DNA of 64,000 nt from ATX-6F1 sp943369485 (GTDB lineage: Bacteria > Cyanobacteriota > Cyanobacteriia > PCC-6307 > Cyanobiaceae), in NCBI GenBank assembly GCA_943369485.1, contig CALRNH020000002.1, positions 1 to 64,000 on the forward strand. Direction: 5' to 3'. The notes under the pieces were generated by a model. The model was not told the origin of the DNA. It did not search any database and saw nothing but the letters and a program-made list of their open reading frames with translations. How positions within the stretch are numbered: the first letter of the stretch is position 1; each line of letters opens with the position of its first letter. Positions 1 to 9,685 of this stretch are shown piece by piece. The translations under genes and the position numbers were made by a program.

Positions 1-222
1 CTGGTGGACAAGGGCAATTCGATCGTGGTGATCGAGCACAACCTCGATGTGATCCGCTGCTCCGACTGGCTGATTGACCTGGGCCCCGAAGGCGGCGACA
101 AAGGTGGTGAGATCGTCGTGACGGGCACTCCTGAGGAGGTGGCTCAGCACCCAACCAGCCACACTGGTCGCTACCTCCGGCAGGTGCTCGCCCAGCATCC
201 ACCCGAGCCTGCCATCGCCTGA
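1..222 (+). CDS. uvrA: UvrA C-terminal end (partial at window edge)
   Basis: These are the last 73 codons of excinuclease ABC subunit A, the damage-sensing ATPase of UvrABC nucleotide excision repair; the gene begins before the window. The frame is open from base 1. It carries VVIEHNLDVIRCSDWLIDLG, with the H-loop histidine in IEHN, followed by GGEIVVTGTPEEVA, the usual closing segment of the second UvrA ATPase domain. A tail of about 20 residues follows. The stop is 8 bases before the next gene, so the two may be cotranscribed. It is partial only because of the window boundary. Confidence 0.93.
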   Translation: MVDKGNSIVVIEHNLDVIRCSDWLIDLGPEGGDKGGEIVVTGTPEEVAQHPTSHTGRYLRQVLAQHPPEPAIA

Positions 223-230
223 AGCCCCCG

Positions 231-1775
231 ATGACCTTGCATCCCACCCGCCGCGCCCTGGCGCTGACACTGGCATCCGGGGCCCTTCTCGCCGGCGCTG
301 CCCAGCCGGCAGCGGCTTTGCAGGAGATCAAGCTCAATCTGCCCCTGCTGCAGACCTCTCTCACCGTGAAGCTCACAGAGCTCACCAGTGCCAGCAAGCT
401 GTTCGACGGCAACAGCGATCTGGCGGAACTCGATCGGGCCACCAACGGCGCCATCGGTCGCAAGCTGGTGGACCTGTTCAACGCCCCACTGCCCCTGCAG
501 ACCAAGGCGGTGGTCAACCAGGCGGTGGGCTCTCCCATGCTCAGTCAGGCGCTGATGCTGCTTTCCTCCCTTGGTGGTGTCGATGGTCTGCCTGCAAACC
601 TGAGTGACCAGAAGATCTCCCTGGCCCTGAACACCGCCGCGGCCAAGGGCCCGCTGACCATGCTCACCGTGCTCCAGTCGCTCCCGGGTCAGACGGCCAC
701 GGTGGATCTGGACCGGGCCCTGTTCGCTGTGCAGCGGCTGGCCCGCCAGCAGCAGCCCGCTGACGCCCTGCTGGCGGCCCAGGCACCCGCCGGCGTGGAG
801 GCGGCCCTCACCTCGCCCGGTCCGCTGACGGTGCAGCGGCGGGAGACCCAGATTTCTGTTTCTTACCGCTCCGAGCCCCTGCGGCTGGTGGTGATCTCCC
901 CCACCCAGGGGGGCAACGGACGGTTGGTGCTGATCTCCCACGGCCTCTGGGACAGCCCCGCCAGCTTCGAGGGCTGGGCCCGCCACCTGGCCAGCCATGG
1001 CTACACCGTGCTGCTGCCGTATCACCCCGGCAGCGACCAGAGCCAGCAGCAGGCCATGCTTTCCGGCAAGGTGCCGCCCCCCGGTCCCGCCGAACTGCGC
1101 CTGCGGCCCCTCGACCTGTCCGCCCTGATCGATGGGGTGGCGGCTGGAAAGCTGGGCCTGCCTTCGGGAGTTCGTACCGATTCGGTGGTGGCCCTGGGTC
1201 AGTCCTGGGGGGCCACCACCGTGCTGCAGCTCGCGGGGGTGCGCCCCAGCTCAACGCAGCTGCAGAAACGCTGCCAAAACGTTAACGATCCCTCTCGCAA
1301 TCTCAGCTGGGTCCTGCAGTGCAGCTTCATCGGCTCCGCCGACAAGTCCGCCCTGGCCGATCCACGGATCAAGGCGGTGGCGGCGGTCAGTCCGCCCACC
1401 TCGCTGCTGTTCGATGTGGGGGCGGCCCAGGGCATGAATGCGCGCGTTCTGATGGTGAGTGGCAGTCGTGACTGGGTGGTGCCCTCCAATCCCGAGGCGA
1501 TCGTGCCGATGGCGGGCGAGGCCCGTCGCGTGGGCGGTGGCCATCGGTTGGTTCTGGCCAAGGGGGGTGATCACTTCAACCTCGGGGCCCGCTACGAGGA
1601 TGGCGGTGGCCCCCTGGGCGCCCTGATGCTGGCCTGGGTGAACGGCGCCTTCGCCGCCGGGGCCGCCGCCGCCCCGGCTCCCGGAGCTCCACCCTTGCTG
1701 CCGCCCAACGGCTGGGGTGATGCCACGATTCCCCTGGCCGATGTCACCCCGCAACTCAAGGGCTGGTCTCCCTGA
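231..1775 (+). CDS. Exported alpha/beta hydrolase with N-terminal DUF1400 domain
   Basis: A 514-residue protein with a signal peptide (residues 1-29, twin Arg then an Ala/Leu core ending AQPAAA). A DUF1400-type helical region covers roughly 30-165, an arrangement known mainly from cyanobacteria. An alpha/beta hydrolase fold runs from about 215 to 480. The nucleophile elbow is GQSWG (Ser325). Likely acid and base are Asp414 (SGSRDWVVP) and His448 (KGGDHFNLG). The oxyanion region is LISHGLWDSP. It probably acts outside the plasma membrane as an esterase or lipase; the substrate cannot be read from sequence. It follows uvrA by 8 bases and precedes the sucrose-phosphate synthase gene on the same strand. 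Confidence 0.85.
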   Translation: MTLHPTRRALALTLASGALLAGAAQPAAALQEIKLNLPLLQTSLTVKLTELTSASKLFDGNSDLAELDRATNGAIGRKLVDLFNAPLPLQTKAVVNQAVGSPMLSQALMLLSSLGGVDGLPANLSDQKISLALNTAAAKGPLTMLTVLQSLPGQTATVDLDRALFAVQRLARQQQPADALLAAQAPAGVEAALTSPGPLTVQRRETQISVSYRSEPLRLVVISPTQGGNGRLVLISHGLWDSPASFEGWARHLASHGYTVLLPYHPGSDQSQQQAMLSGKVPPPGPAELRLRPLDLSALIDGVAAGKLGLPSGVRTDSVVALGQSWGATTVLQLAGVRPSSTQLQKRCQNVNDPSRNLSWVLQCSFIGSADKSALADPRIKAVAAVSPPTSLLFDVGAAQGMNARVLMVSGSRDWVVPSNPEAIVPMAGEARRVGGGHRLVLAKGGDHFNLGARYEDGGGPLGALMLAWVNGAFAAGAAAAPAPGAPPLLPPNGWGDATIPLADVTPQLKGWSP

Positions 1776-1864
1776 GGGAGCGCGGGCGGCTCGCGGCTGA
1801 ATCGGCTGAAGCCCGTCGAGGTGGCAAAACCCCGCTATCGATGGAGTGACGGCGCCGGCTTCGG

Positions 1865-3352
1865 GTGGGGCTCTACCTCTTACATCTCCATCTCCATGGC
1901 CTCTTCCGTGGCCAGGACCTGGAGTTGGGGCGGGATGCCGACACCGGTGGCCAGACCACCTACGTGCTTGAACTGGCCCAAGCCCTGGCCGCTCGCTCGG
2001 AGGTGCAGCGGGTGGAGGTGGTCACCCGATTGATCGACGACCGTCGCCTGTCGGCGGATTACGGACGGCCGATCGAGCCCCTCTCGGCCGGTGCGACGAT
2101 CCTGCGCTTCCCCTTTGGCCCCAGGCGCTACCTGCCCAAGGAGCTGCTCTGGCCCCATCTCGACCGGCTGGCCGACACCCTGGTGGCCCATCTGAGCGCC
2201 CAGGGGCATCACCCCGATTGGATCCATGCCCATTACGCCGATGCCGGCTACGTGGGGGCCCTCGTGAGCCGGCGGCTGGGGATCCCGCTGGTGTACACGG
2301 GCCATTCCCTGGGGCGGGAAAAGCTGCGGCGGCTGTTGGCCAGCGGCGCCGACCACGACCAAATCGAGCGGCAGTACGCCATCAGCCGGCGCATCGAGGC
2401 CGAAGAGCTGGCCCTGGCCCACGCCCGCCTGGTGGTCACCAGCACCCGCCAGGAGGCGGACCATCAGTACGCCCGCTACGGCCACTTCCGACCCGAACGG
2501 GTGGAGGTGATCGCGCCGGGGGTCGATGTGCAGCGGTTCCATCCCAAGGGCGATGACCTCCCTGGATCCTGCGGACCCCCGACCGGTGAGGACTCCATCG
2601 CCGCCCTGCTGCAACCTTTCCTGCGCGAGCCCGATCGCCCCCCCCTGCTGGCGATCTGCCGCGCCGACCGGCGGAAGAACATCCTGGCCTTGGTCGAGGC
2701 CTTCGGCCGCTCGGCGCTGCTGCGTCAGCGTCACAACCTGGTGCTGGTGCTGGGTTGCCGGCAGGATCCCCGCCTGCTGGCCAAGCAGCAGCGGGACCTG
2801 TTCCAGCAATTGTTCGAGCTGATCGACCGCTTCGATCTCTATGGCCTGGTTGCCTACCCCAAGCACCACAGTGCCGCCCAGATTCCCGATTTCTACCGCT
2901 GGGCGGCCCGCCGGCGGGGGGTGTTCGTGAACCCGGCCCTGACCGAACCCTTCGGCCTCACCCTGTTGGAGGCGGCAGCCTCTGGACTGCCGGTGGTGGC
3001 CACTGACGACGGCGGTCCCCGGGAGATCGTGGCCCGCTGCCGCAACGGCTTGCTGGTCGATGTCAGTGACCTTGTGGGCCTTCAGAAGGCCCTTGAGCTG
3101 GCCCTGGGCGATCCGGCCCGCTGGCGCCGCTGGCGCGATGACGGATTGGAGGCGGTGAGCCGTCAGTTCAGCTGGGAGGCCCACGTCAGCAGTTATCTGG
3201 CGGCGGCTTCCCGTTGCTGCCGCCTCGCCGGCCGCGGGGTCTTGCCCTACGCCCCCCGGCCGGGGAGGCGCGGGAAGATCATCTCCGTCGCCAGCTTCAA
3301 CGCTTTCAAGGCGGTGGCTCCTGGTTCACATAGGCCGCGTGGTTTGGGTTGA
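1865..3352 (+). CDS. sps: Sucrose-phosphate synthase, glycosyltransferase domain only
   Basis: A family 4 glycosyltransferase that would make sucrose-6-phosphate from a nucleotide-glucose and fructose-6-phosphate, the compatible-solute route of picocyanobacteria. The start MGLYLLHLHLHGLFRG and the following LGRDADTGGQTTYVLELA are the sucrose-phosphate synthase N-terminal signature. The C-terminal GT-B half has the donor-site motif EPFGLTLLEAAASG near residue 361 and GGPREI after it. At 495 residues it ends about 45 residues after the glycosyltransferase fold. Many cyanobacterial homologues have about 700 residues with a HAD phosphatase-like domain, which is absent here. The last 47 bases overlap the 3' end of the opposing LCP gene. 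Confidence 0.88.
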   Translation: MGLYLLHLHLHGLFRGQDLELGRDADTGGQTTYVLELAQALAARSEVQRVEVVTRLIDDRRLSADYGRPIEPLSAGATILRFPFGPRRYLPKELLWPHLDRLADTLVAHLSAQGHHPDWIHAHYADAGYVGALVSRRLGIPLVYTGHSLGREKLRRLLASGADHDQIERQYAISRRIEAEELALAHARLVVTSTRQEADHQYARYGHFRPERVEVIAPGVDVQRFHPKGDDLPGSCGPPTGEDSIAALLQPFLREPDRPPLLAICRADRRKNILALVEAFGRSALLRQRHNLVLVLGCRQDPRLLAKQQRDLFQQLFELIDRFDLYGLVAYPKHHSAAQIPDFYRWAARRRGVFVNPALTEPFGLTLLEAAASGLPVVATDDGGPREIVARCRNGLLVDVSDLVGLQKALELALGDPARWRRWRDDGLEAVSRQFSWEAHVSSYLAAASRCCRLAGRGVLPYAPRPGRRGKIISVASFNAFKAVAPGSHRPRGLG

Positions 3353-4343
3353 GATCGGGCATCCAGTAGCTCACGTTGTCGTGCCAGTAGGGCTGGCCTG
3401 AAAGCCGGGTGGTGGCCAGCTTGGTGCTGCGGAGCGTCGCCATCAGGTTGCCCAGCTCCAGTGGTGAGAGGTTGGTCTTGATGTCCTGGCCGGCGATCTG
3501 AAGCAGTTGCGGCAGCTGCGCCAGGACGCTGGGCTGGGCCAGCTTGCGGAACACCTCGGCGAGCACAAGTTTCTGCCGTTCCATGCGCCCCAGGTCCCCG
3601 AGCTCGTCGTGGCGGAAGCGCAGGAATCCCTCCAGATCCTTGCCCTTGAGCAGTTGGCGGCCGGGATAGAGATCGATATAAAGCCCCTGGCGGCTGTCGG
3701 TGTAATACATCCGTTTGGGTACCTCCACCTCCACGCCCCCCAGGGCGTCCCCCAGGTGCTGCACGGCATCGAGGTTGACGATCAGGTAGCGCTCCAGGGG
3801 CTCCCCGAGCAGCTTGGCCAGCTCGTGTTCCACGGCGGGAATGCCACCTGAGGCATAGAGCGCGTTGGCCTTCAGAACTCCGTAGGCCTCCGATTCGATG
3901 TAGGTGTCTCTGGGCACCTGGGTGAGCTCCGTGCGGCCATCCTTGAGCTGGGCGGTGAAGATCACATCGGTGTTGGTGGCCACCTGGTCGGTGCCCATCA
4001 CCAGAATTCGCCCCTTGTAGGCGGGGCTGACCGCGGAGCCCAGCATCAGGGAGCCCTGGTGCAGCCCTGCCAGCGCTGGCCCCAGCAGCTGGGGGAGCGG
4101 TCCGGCCAGGGCGGCACCGATCACCAGGCCCAGGCCGAAGGGAACCAGGGGCAGCTTGCGGCTCGTGCGGGGCCGGGCCTTGGCGGCAGGCTCACGCCGG
4201 GGCTGGGTGGGCCGGGTTTCGCTGGCTGGGCCGCTGGGCTCCAGGTCGAAGGGAAGCTCCAGCCGGTCCTTGGCCCGCAAGCTTTGGACCTTGCCGCCAG
4301 CGGGGCGGCCGCTGTTGCGGCGGCGGGGTTGGGCCTGGCTCAT
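3306..4343 (-). CDS. LytR-CpsA-Psr (LCP) family cell-wall glycopolymer transferase
   Basis: A membrane-anchored LCP protein. The family transfers polyprenyl-phosphate-linked glycopolymers onto peptidoglycan or another acceptor on the outer face of the plasma membrane. After a basic, Pro-rich cytoplasmic leader there is one membrane segment (PLVPFGLGLVIGAALAG). The LCP domain follows with ILVMGTDQ, TDVIFTAQL, LTQVPRDTYIE and, later, FLRFRHDELGDLGRMERQ, which carry the conserved Arg and Asp residues of the phosphate-binding pocket. I chose the ATG at 4343 (MSQAQPRRR); another in-frame ATG lies 24 bases upstream at 4367 and cannot be excluded. It is convergent with sps, with a 47-base 3' overlap. 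Confidence 0.87.
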   Translation of the reverse strand: MSQAQPRRRNSGRPAGGKVQSLRAKDRLELPFDLEPSGPASETRPTQPRREPAAKARPRTSRKLPLVPFGLGLVIGAALAGPLPQLLGPALAGLHQGSLMLGSAVSPAYKGRILVMGTDQVATNTDVIFTAQLKDGRTELTQVPRDTYIESEAYGVLKANALYASGGIPAVEHELAKLLGEPLERYLIVNLDAVQHLGDALGGVEVEVPKRMYYTDSRQGLYIDLYPGRQLLKGKDLEGFLRFRHDELGDLGRMERQKLVLAEVFRKLAQPSVLAQLPQLLQIAGQDIKTNLSPLELGNLMATLRSTKLATTRLSGQPYWHDNVSYWMPDLNPNHAAYVNQEPPP

Positions 4344-4397
4344 GGGGTGGTCCGATCGGCGCACCATAAAGCCCGCAACCCCATGGGGCCAGAGGGA

Positions 4398-5573
4398 TCA
4401 GGGCGCTTCCACCACCTTCACCAGGGCGGCGGCCCGGTCCGCCCGGCCCTGGGCCTCGGCCCGGTCACGGCCGCTGGCCAGGGCCACCCCCATGCGACGC
4501 AGAGGGCGGGCCTCGGGCTTGCCAAACAGCAGCACCTGGGTGTCAGGCTCCGCCAGGGCCTCGGGCACCCCTGCAAAGGCCACCCGCTCAAGGGCCCGAT
4601 CCGCCAGGATCACCCGGCTGGCGGCGGCTCCGGTGGAGCGGATCTCCGGGATCGGCAGACCGAGCACCGCGCGCAGGTGCAGCTCGAACTCACTCAGGTT
4701 CTGGCCCATCAGGGTCACCAGACCGGTGTCGTGGGGGCGGGGGGAGAGCTCGGAGAAGACCACCTCCCCGCCACAGAGGAAGAACTCCACGCCGAACAGG
4801 CCGGCGCCGCCCAGGTGGTCGGTCACCGCGCGGGCCATGGCCTCGGCGGCCGCCAGCTGCTCGGCGCCCAGCTGCGCCGGTTGCCAGCTGCATTGGTAGT
4901 CGCCCCGTTCCTGCAGGTGGCCGATCGGTGGGCAAAACAGCGTCGCCCCTTGCCATTGGCGCACCGTGAGCAGGGTGATCTCGAGCTCGAAGCGCAGGAA
5001 TTCCTCGACGATCACCTTCGCCCCCACGCCCCGGGCGCCGGCCAGGGCCGCCTCCCAGGCCGCTTCGATGCCGCCAGGGCCCTCCACCACGCTCTGGCCC
5101 TTGCCCGAGGAGCTCATCACCGGCTTGACCACCACGGGCCAGCCCAGATCAGCGGCGGCGGCGGCCAGTTCGGCGGCGCTGCTGGCGTAGGCGAACCGGG
5201 CCGTGCGCAGTCCCAGTTCCCGGCTCGCCAGGTCGCGGATGCGGTCCCGGTTCATGGTCACGGCGGTGGCCCGGGCCGTGGGGATCACGGTGATGCCTTC
5301 AGCCTCCAGTTCGGCAAGGGCGTCCACCGCCAGGGCCTCAATCTCTGGGATCACCAGGTCGGGGTGATGGCGCCGCACCACCGCCTTGAGGGCTTCCGGA
5401 TCCCCCATGGCCACCACCTCGGCCACCTGGGCCACCTGCATCGCCGGGGCGCCGGCGTAGCGATCGACGGCGATCACCCGGCAGCCCAGGCGCTGGGCGG
5501 CGATCGCCACCTCCTTGCCCAGTTCGCCGCTGCCCAGAAGCATCAGGGTGCGGGGGAAGGTGGTGCTGGCCAT
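4398..5573 (-). CDS. purT: Formate-dependent GAR transformylase PurT
   Basis: Phosphoribosylglycinamide formyltransferase 2, which uses formate and ATP instead of 10-formyl-THF for the third step of purine synthesis. The 391 residues match the usual length. The N-terminus has the pre-ATP-grasp fold LMLLGSGELGKEVAIAAQ. The ATP-grasp core includes VVKPVMSSSGKGQSVV, VIVEEFLRFELEITLL and, near the metal site, FSELSPRPHDTGLVT. The C-terminal part (TQVLLFGKPEARPLRRMGV) is also typical. purU, which can release formate from formyl-THF, lies 10 kb away in this window, so formate for PurT may come from that enzyme (inference). Confidence 0.96.
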   Translation of the reverse strand: MASTTFPRTLMLLGSGELGKEVAIAAQRLGCRVIAVDRYAGAPAMQVAQVAEVVAMGDPEALKAVVRRHHPDLVIPEIEALAVDALAELEAEGITVIPTARATAVTMNRDRIRDLASRELGLRTARFAYASSAAELAAAAADLGWPVVVKPVMSSSGKGQSVVEGPGGIEAAWEAALAGARGVGAKVIVEEFLRFELEITLLTVRQWQGATLFCPPIGHLQERGDYQCSWQPAQLGAEQLAAAEAMARAVTDHLGGAGLFGVEFFLCGGEVVFSELSPRPHDTGLVTLMGQNLSEFELHLRAVLGLPIPEIRSTGAAASRVILADRALERVAFAGVPEALAEPDTQVLLFGKPEARPLRRMGVALASGRDRAEAQGRADRAAALVKVVEAP

Positions 5574-5635
5574 GGATCGAGTGTCGGCGGGCGGGATACT
5601 GGCCTGATCTTCCTCCGGCGGGCCGCCCGATCACG

Positions 5636-5845
5636 ATGGTGTTGCAGCCTTGGCCCGATGCACTGCTGGCGGCGCCCACGCTGGCCTTCTCCACCGCCGG
5701 TGATGCGGCCCAGAGCCTGATCTTCGGCTGGAACATCGCCGACCTCCAGAAGTGGACCCTGATCTACCTGGGGGCCTCTTCCCTGGCCTTTGTGGTCGTC
5801 TGGGTGGTGGGACTGCTGCGCCGCCCAGGCCCGCCTCAGCCCTGA
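5636..5845 (+). CDS. Small single-span membrane protein, unknown
   Basis: A 69-residue open frame starting at ATG, with no family that I recognise. There is one strong membrane segment near the C-terminus (LIYLGASSLAFVVVWVVGLL), preceded by KW and followed by the basic-Pro tail RRPGPPQP, so the C-terminus is probably cytoplasmic. The N-terminal half (PDALLAAPTLAFSTAGDAA) is weakly hydrophobic. It is divergent from purT, and its end overlaps the end of the next, opposing small gene by 10 bases. Reading it as a gene rests on its fit between neighbours and a protein-like composition. Confidence 0.55.
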   Translation: MVLQPWPDALLAAPTLAFSTAGDAAQSLIFGWNIADLQKWTLIYLGASSLAFVVVWVVGLLRRPGPPQP

Positions 5846-6084
5846 GCGTCGGGAATCAGCCCCAGCTGCTTCACCGGAGGCTCCTCATCGATGAAGCCGT
5901 AGTCGGAGAACAGCTGGGAGTCACTGTGGCTGATGAGTTGGCCGTCGCTGCGGCGCTCAAGGCAGAAGCCCTCGGCGGCCATGCGCCGCATCAGCGCCGC
6001 CGTCTCCTCGAAGCGGGCCGCCATCGACTCGAGGCTGGCGCAGTCGGAGGTGAGGCCCGCGTCCTTCCAGATGAAATAGGCCAT
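5836..6084 (-). CDS. Conserved small hypothetical protein downstream of mraY
   Basis: An 82-residue acidic soluble protein that starts MAYFIWKDAGLTSDCASLES and has a helix-rich middle (MAARFEETAALMRRMAAEGF) followed by beta-prone sequence. I know no function for it. It starts 6 bases after the mraY stop on the same strand, so it is very probably translated from the same message. It carries two Cys residues (CASLES and FCLERR) but no motif. It ends convergently on the small membrane protein at 5636-5845. Confidence 0.7.
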   Translation of the reverse strand: MAYFIWKDAGLTSDCASLESMAARFEETAALMRRMAAEGFCLERRSDGQLISHSDSQLFSDYGFIDEEPPVKQLGLIPDAQG

Positions 6085-6090
6085 CGGCGT

Positions 6091-7242
6091 TCAGGGCAGC
6101 AGCACAAGTCCTGCGATCACTAGTAGCAGGGATGTGGCCCAGAAGCCCACCACCACCTGTTGCTCGCTGGCGCCCCCAAGTTCGAAGTGGTGATGGAGGG
6201 GCGCCATGCGAAACACCCGTTTCCCCTGGCCATCGGGCCCTTTGGTGGCTTTGAACACCCAAACCTGCACGATCACGGAGAGGGATTCAGCCAGGAACAC
6301 CCCGCCCATCAGCAGCAGCGACCAGAGGCTGTTGCTGAGCAGGGCGATTGACGCCAGGGAGGCGCCCATGGCCAGCGAACCGGTGTCGCCCATGAACACC
6401 CTGGCCGGATGGCGGTTGTGCACCAGGAAGCCCAGCCAGGCGCCGGCCATCGCGGCGCTGAAGCCCGCCAGGGCGGGATCGCCCCCATGGCCGCGCAGCA
6501 TCAGTCCCAGGCCAAGACCGGTGAACACCACGGCGCCGCAGCCTGCCGCCAACCCGTCGAGGCCGTCGGTGAGGTTGGTGCCGTTGCTTTCGGCCATCAC
6601 CACGAACAACCCCAGGGGCCAGATCAGCAGGCCCAGGGGCAGCACCCAGCCCAGGGGCAGGGCGACATCGCCTCCGATCCAACCCTGGGTGGCCGCCACC
6701 GCCAGGAAGCTCAGAGCCGCCAGGGCCTGGAGCAGAAGTTTGCCCCGGGGGCTCAGGCCTGTGTTGGTGCCTCGGGTGAGGCTGCGCCAGTCATCAAGGC
6801 CTCCGATCGCCAGTAAGGCCAGGCTGAGGGCGGCCACCGCCACCAGGCGCGGATCGGCGGGAGCCACCAGTGCCCCCACGATCACCCCTACCGGCACCAC
6901 CAACAGGCCCCCCATCGTGGGGGTCCCCGCCTTGCCGTGGTGAGCCTGGGGCCCCTCCTGGCGGATCACCTGGCCCAGTTTGAGCGCCCGCAGCTGCGGG
7001 ACGCCCCAGGCCCCCAGCAGCGCGGTGATCAGCGCCGCGATCAGCAGCGGTGGGGTGAGCTGGGGTGCCCTGGCCAGGCCATCGCTCAGCAGACAGCTTC
7101 CCAGCAGCACCAGTGACAGCAGCACCGCCAGGGGGCGGCTGTGTCCGGGAAGATGCTGGAGTAAAAGCGTGACGGAGGCTCGCGGGCGGCTGGCGTCGCC
7201 GGTGGGTGAGGTCGGGGTGGCCAAGGTGGCGAATCTCCTCAA
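6091..7242 (-). CDS. mraY: Phospho-N-acetylmuramoyl-pentapeptide transferase MraY
   Basis: Polytopic membrane enzyme that moves phospho-MurNAc-pentapeptide from UDP to undecaprenyl phosphate, giving lipid I, on the cytoplasmic face of the plasma membrane. Signature motifs are all present: GPQAHHGKAGTPTMGGL, NLTDGLDGLA (catalytic Asp pair), VFMGDTGSLAMG and APLHHHFEL. About ten hydrophobic segments are visible. At 383 residues it is slightly long; the first 30 residues (polar, Thr/Pro/Arg-rich) may not be translated, and a GTG at codon 24 (VTLLLQHLPG) is an alternative start. It stands alone here rather than in a mur cluster, and is followed closely by the 82-residue gene. Confidence 0.95.
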   Translation of the reverse strand: MRRFATLATPTSPTGDASRPRASVTLLLQHLPGHSRPLAVLLSLVLLGSCLLSDGLARAPQLTPPLLIAALITALLGAWGVPQLRALKLGQVIRQEGPQAHHGKAGTPTMGGLLVVPVGVIVGALVAPADPRLVAVAALSLALLAIGGLDDWRSLTRGTNTGLSPRGKLLLQALAALSFLAVAATQGWIGGDVALPLGWVLPLGLLIWPLGLFVVMAESNGTNLTDGLDGLAAGCGAVVFTGLGLGLMLRGHGGDPALAGFSAAMAGAWLGFLVHNRHPARVFMGDTGSLAMGASLASIALLSNSLWSLLLMGGVFLAESLSVIVQVWVFKATKGPDGQGKRVFRMAPLHHHFELGGASEQQVVVGFWATSLLLVIAGLVLLP

Positions 7243-7294
7243 GAGCGGCGGGGCTCATGCCTCTCGCCTCGCCGGGACCCTAGGCCACGGGATT

Positions 7295-7546
7295 TCAGTC
7301 TTCCCAGTTCTCCTCTGCGGGCTCGTCGGCCTGGTTGTAATCCTCCTTCTCGCCCATCAGCGCCGAGAGTTCCTCCTCTTCCACCGTGCTCACATCGGGA
7401 GCAGCGGCTTCCTCATCAGCGACGAGCCGGCCGCTGGCTTCCAGCCAGCTGAGCAGATCGGGCTCTTCGCGCAACGGCAGCACCGGAGCAGGCTCATCGC
7501 GCCGGTAGCGTGTCAGTGAGGGATTGATCGTATCGAGATTGCTCAT
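7295..7546 (-). CDS. DUF3134 family protein
   Basis: An 83-residue acidic protein matching the cyanobacterial DUF3134 pattern: PSLTRYRRDEPAPVLPLREE, then DLLSWLEASGRLVADEE, then an EEEELSALMG motif and an acidic C-terminus (EDYNQADEPAEENWED). Function is unknown; there is no membrane segment and no Cys. It lies upstream of mraY on the same strand with about 50 bases between, and is divergent from the small membrane protein and argG pair. Confidence 0.85.
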   Translation of the reverse strand: MSNLDTINPSLTRYRRDEPAPVLPLREEPDLLSWLEASGRLVADEEAAAPDVSTVEEEELSALMGEKEDYNQADEPAEENWED

Positions 7547-7608
7547 GAACGCCCTCGGGCACGGCTAGGTCCAGATGACCAATCCACGACCTTAGCGGAA
7601 CGACCCCC

Positions 7609-7901
7609 TTGCCGATTTCCCCGAGCACGCTGCAGCCGCCGCTGCGCAAGTGGGCTGAGCTGTCCCTGGTGTGGCTCGCGGCCCTGGGGCTGAGTGCGCT
7701 GCTGGGCTGGGCGGGGCAGCGCTGGCCGGAACGACTGGCGATCCAGCCGTGGCTGGTGATCGCCCTGTTGTTGGGGCCCCCGGCGCTGATGGCCCTGGTG
7801 CTGGTGCTGCGCTGGCCCGCCCAGCCTGTGGTCGCCCCCCTGACCGCTCCGCTGGGGGGCGGCGGTGGAGAATCGACGGATTGCGAACCGGAGCAGGGTT
7901 G

Positions 7902-7902
<1 letters not shown>
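7609..7902 (+). CDS. Small two-span membrane protein coupled to argG
   Basis: A 97-residue protein with two hydrophobic segments: LSLVWLAALGLSALLGW and WLVIALLLGPPALMALVLVL. A polar Gly-rich tail ends DCEPEQG. I recognise no family. Its TGA overlaps the ATG of argG by one base (TGATG), so argG is probably translated by ribosomes finishing this frame. The start is ambiguous: a TTG at 7609 is the first available codon in this frame after the DUF3134 divergent spacer. Confidence 0.65.
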
Positions 7903-9107
<1,205 letters not shown>

Positions 9108-9135
9108 CGACGGTGCCACGGCCGTAGAGGAGCTG

Positions 9136-9660
9136 TTAGGCCGCCGTGCTGTCGGAGCTGCGGCCCTTGAGCAGTTTGCGGGTCCAGGAGCCCAGGCCGT
9201 TGGGGAAGGGCAACTCCGGTCGCTGGCCCTCGGCCGCTCCCTGCAGGGCGAAACGAGCCTGCTCCCGGAGGGCCTGATGTTCTTCCGCCAGCAGCCTGGT
9301 GCGTTCCTGCACCGGCTGTAGTTGCTGCTGGAACTTGCGCTCAAAGATGGCGGGCAGTTCCGACAGCAGTGTCTCCAGTTCCGCCACCTGATGGCGGGTG
9401 GCTTCCAGGTCGCGGAGCAGGGCTTCGCGGGCCGATGACTGAGGGAAAGGGCTGGTGACCAAGGCGAGCGTCCATCCCGAAGTTTGACCATCATCACCCT
9501 CCTCACGGAGCGGTGTTGATGCAACCGTGACAGCTTCTGGTGATGAGCAGGCCTTCAACAGGGGCCGGCCCCAACGGGGGACCGGGGCGCGGTGGCCATC
9601 GTCCGGGAACATGAGCGGACGGTATCGGATGGTCGGCCTGCCCACAAGGCAGGCCGACAC
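9136..9660 (-). CDS. Coiled-coil hypothetical protein between argG and rpsF
   Basis: Open frame of 174 codons; probably only its second half is the real protein. From about residue 67 (TTG then TSPFPQSSAREALLRDLE) the sequence is a long heptad-like helix (LEATRHQVAELETLLSELPA, then KFQQQLQPVQERTRLLAEEH) with a polar tail. The first 60 residues look like non-coding translation and contain no convincing start. No enzymatic motif is present, and I do not know its function. It ends 28 bases past the argG stop, convergently. Its fixed place between argG and rpsF is what I would expect in this lineage, from memory. Confidence 0.6.
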   Translation of the reverse strand: MSACLVGRPTIRYRPLMFPDDGHRAPVPRWGRPLLKACSSPEAVTVASTPLREEGDDGQTSGWTLALVTSPFPQSSAREALLRDLEATRHQVAELETLLSELPAIFERKFQQQLQPVQERTRLLAEEHQALREQARFALQGAAEGQRPELPFPNGLGSWTRKLLKGRSSDSTAA

Positions 9661-9685
9661 TTGGCCTCAGGCCACCCCATTCCGC

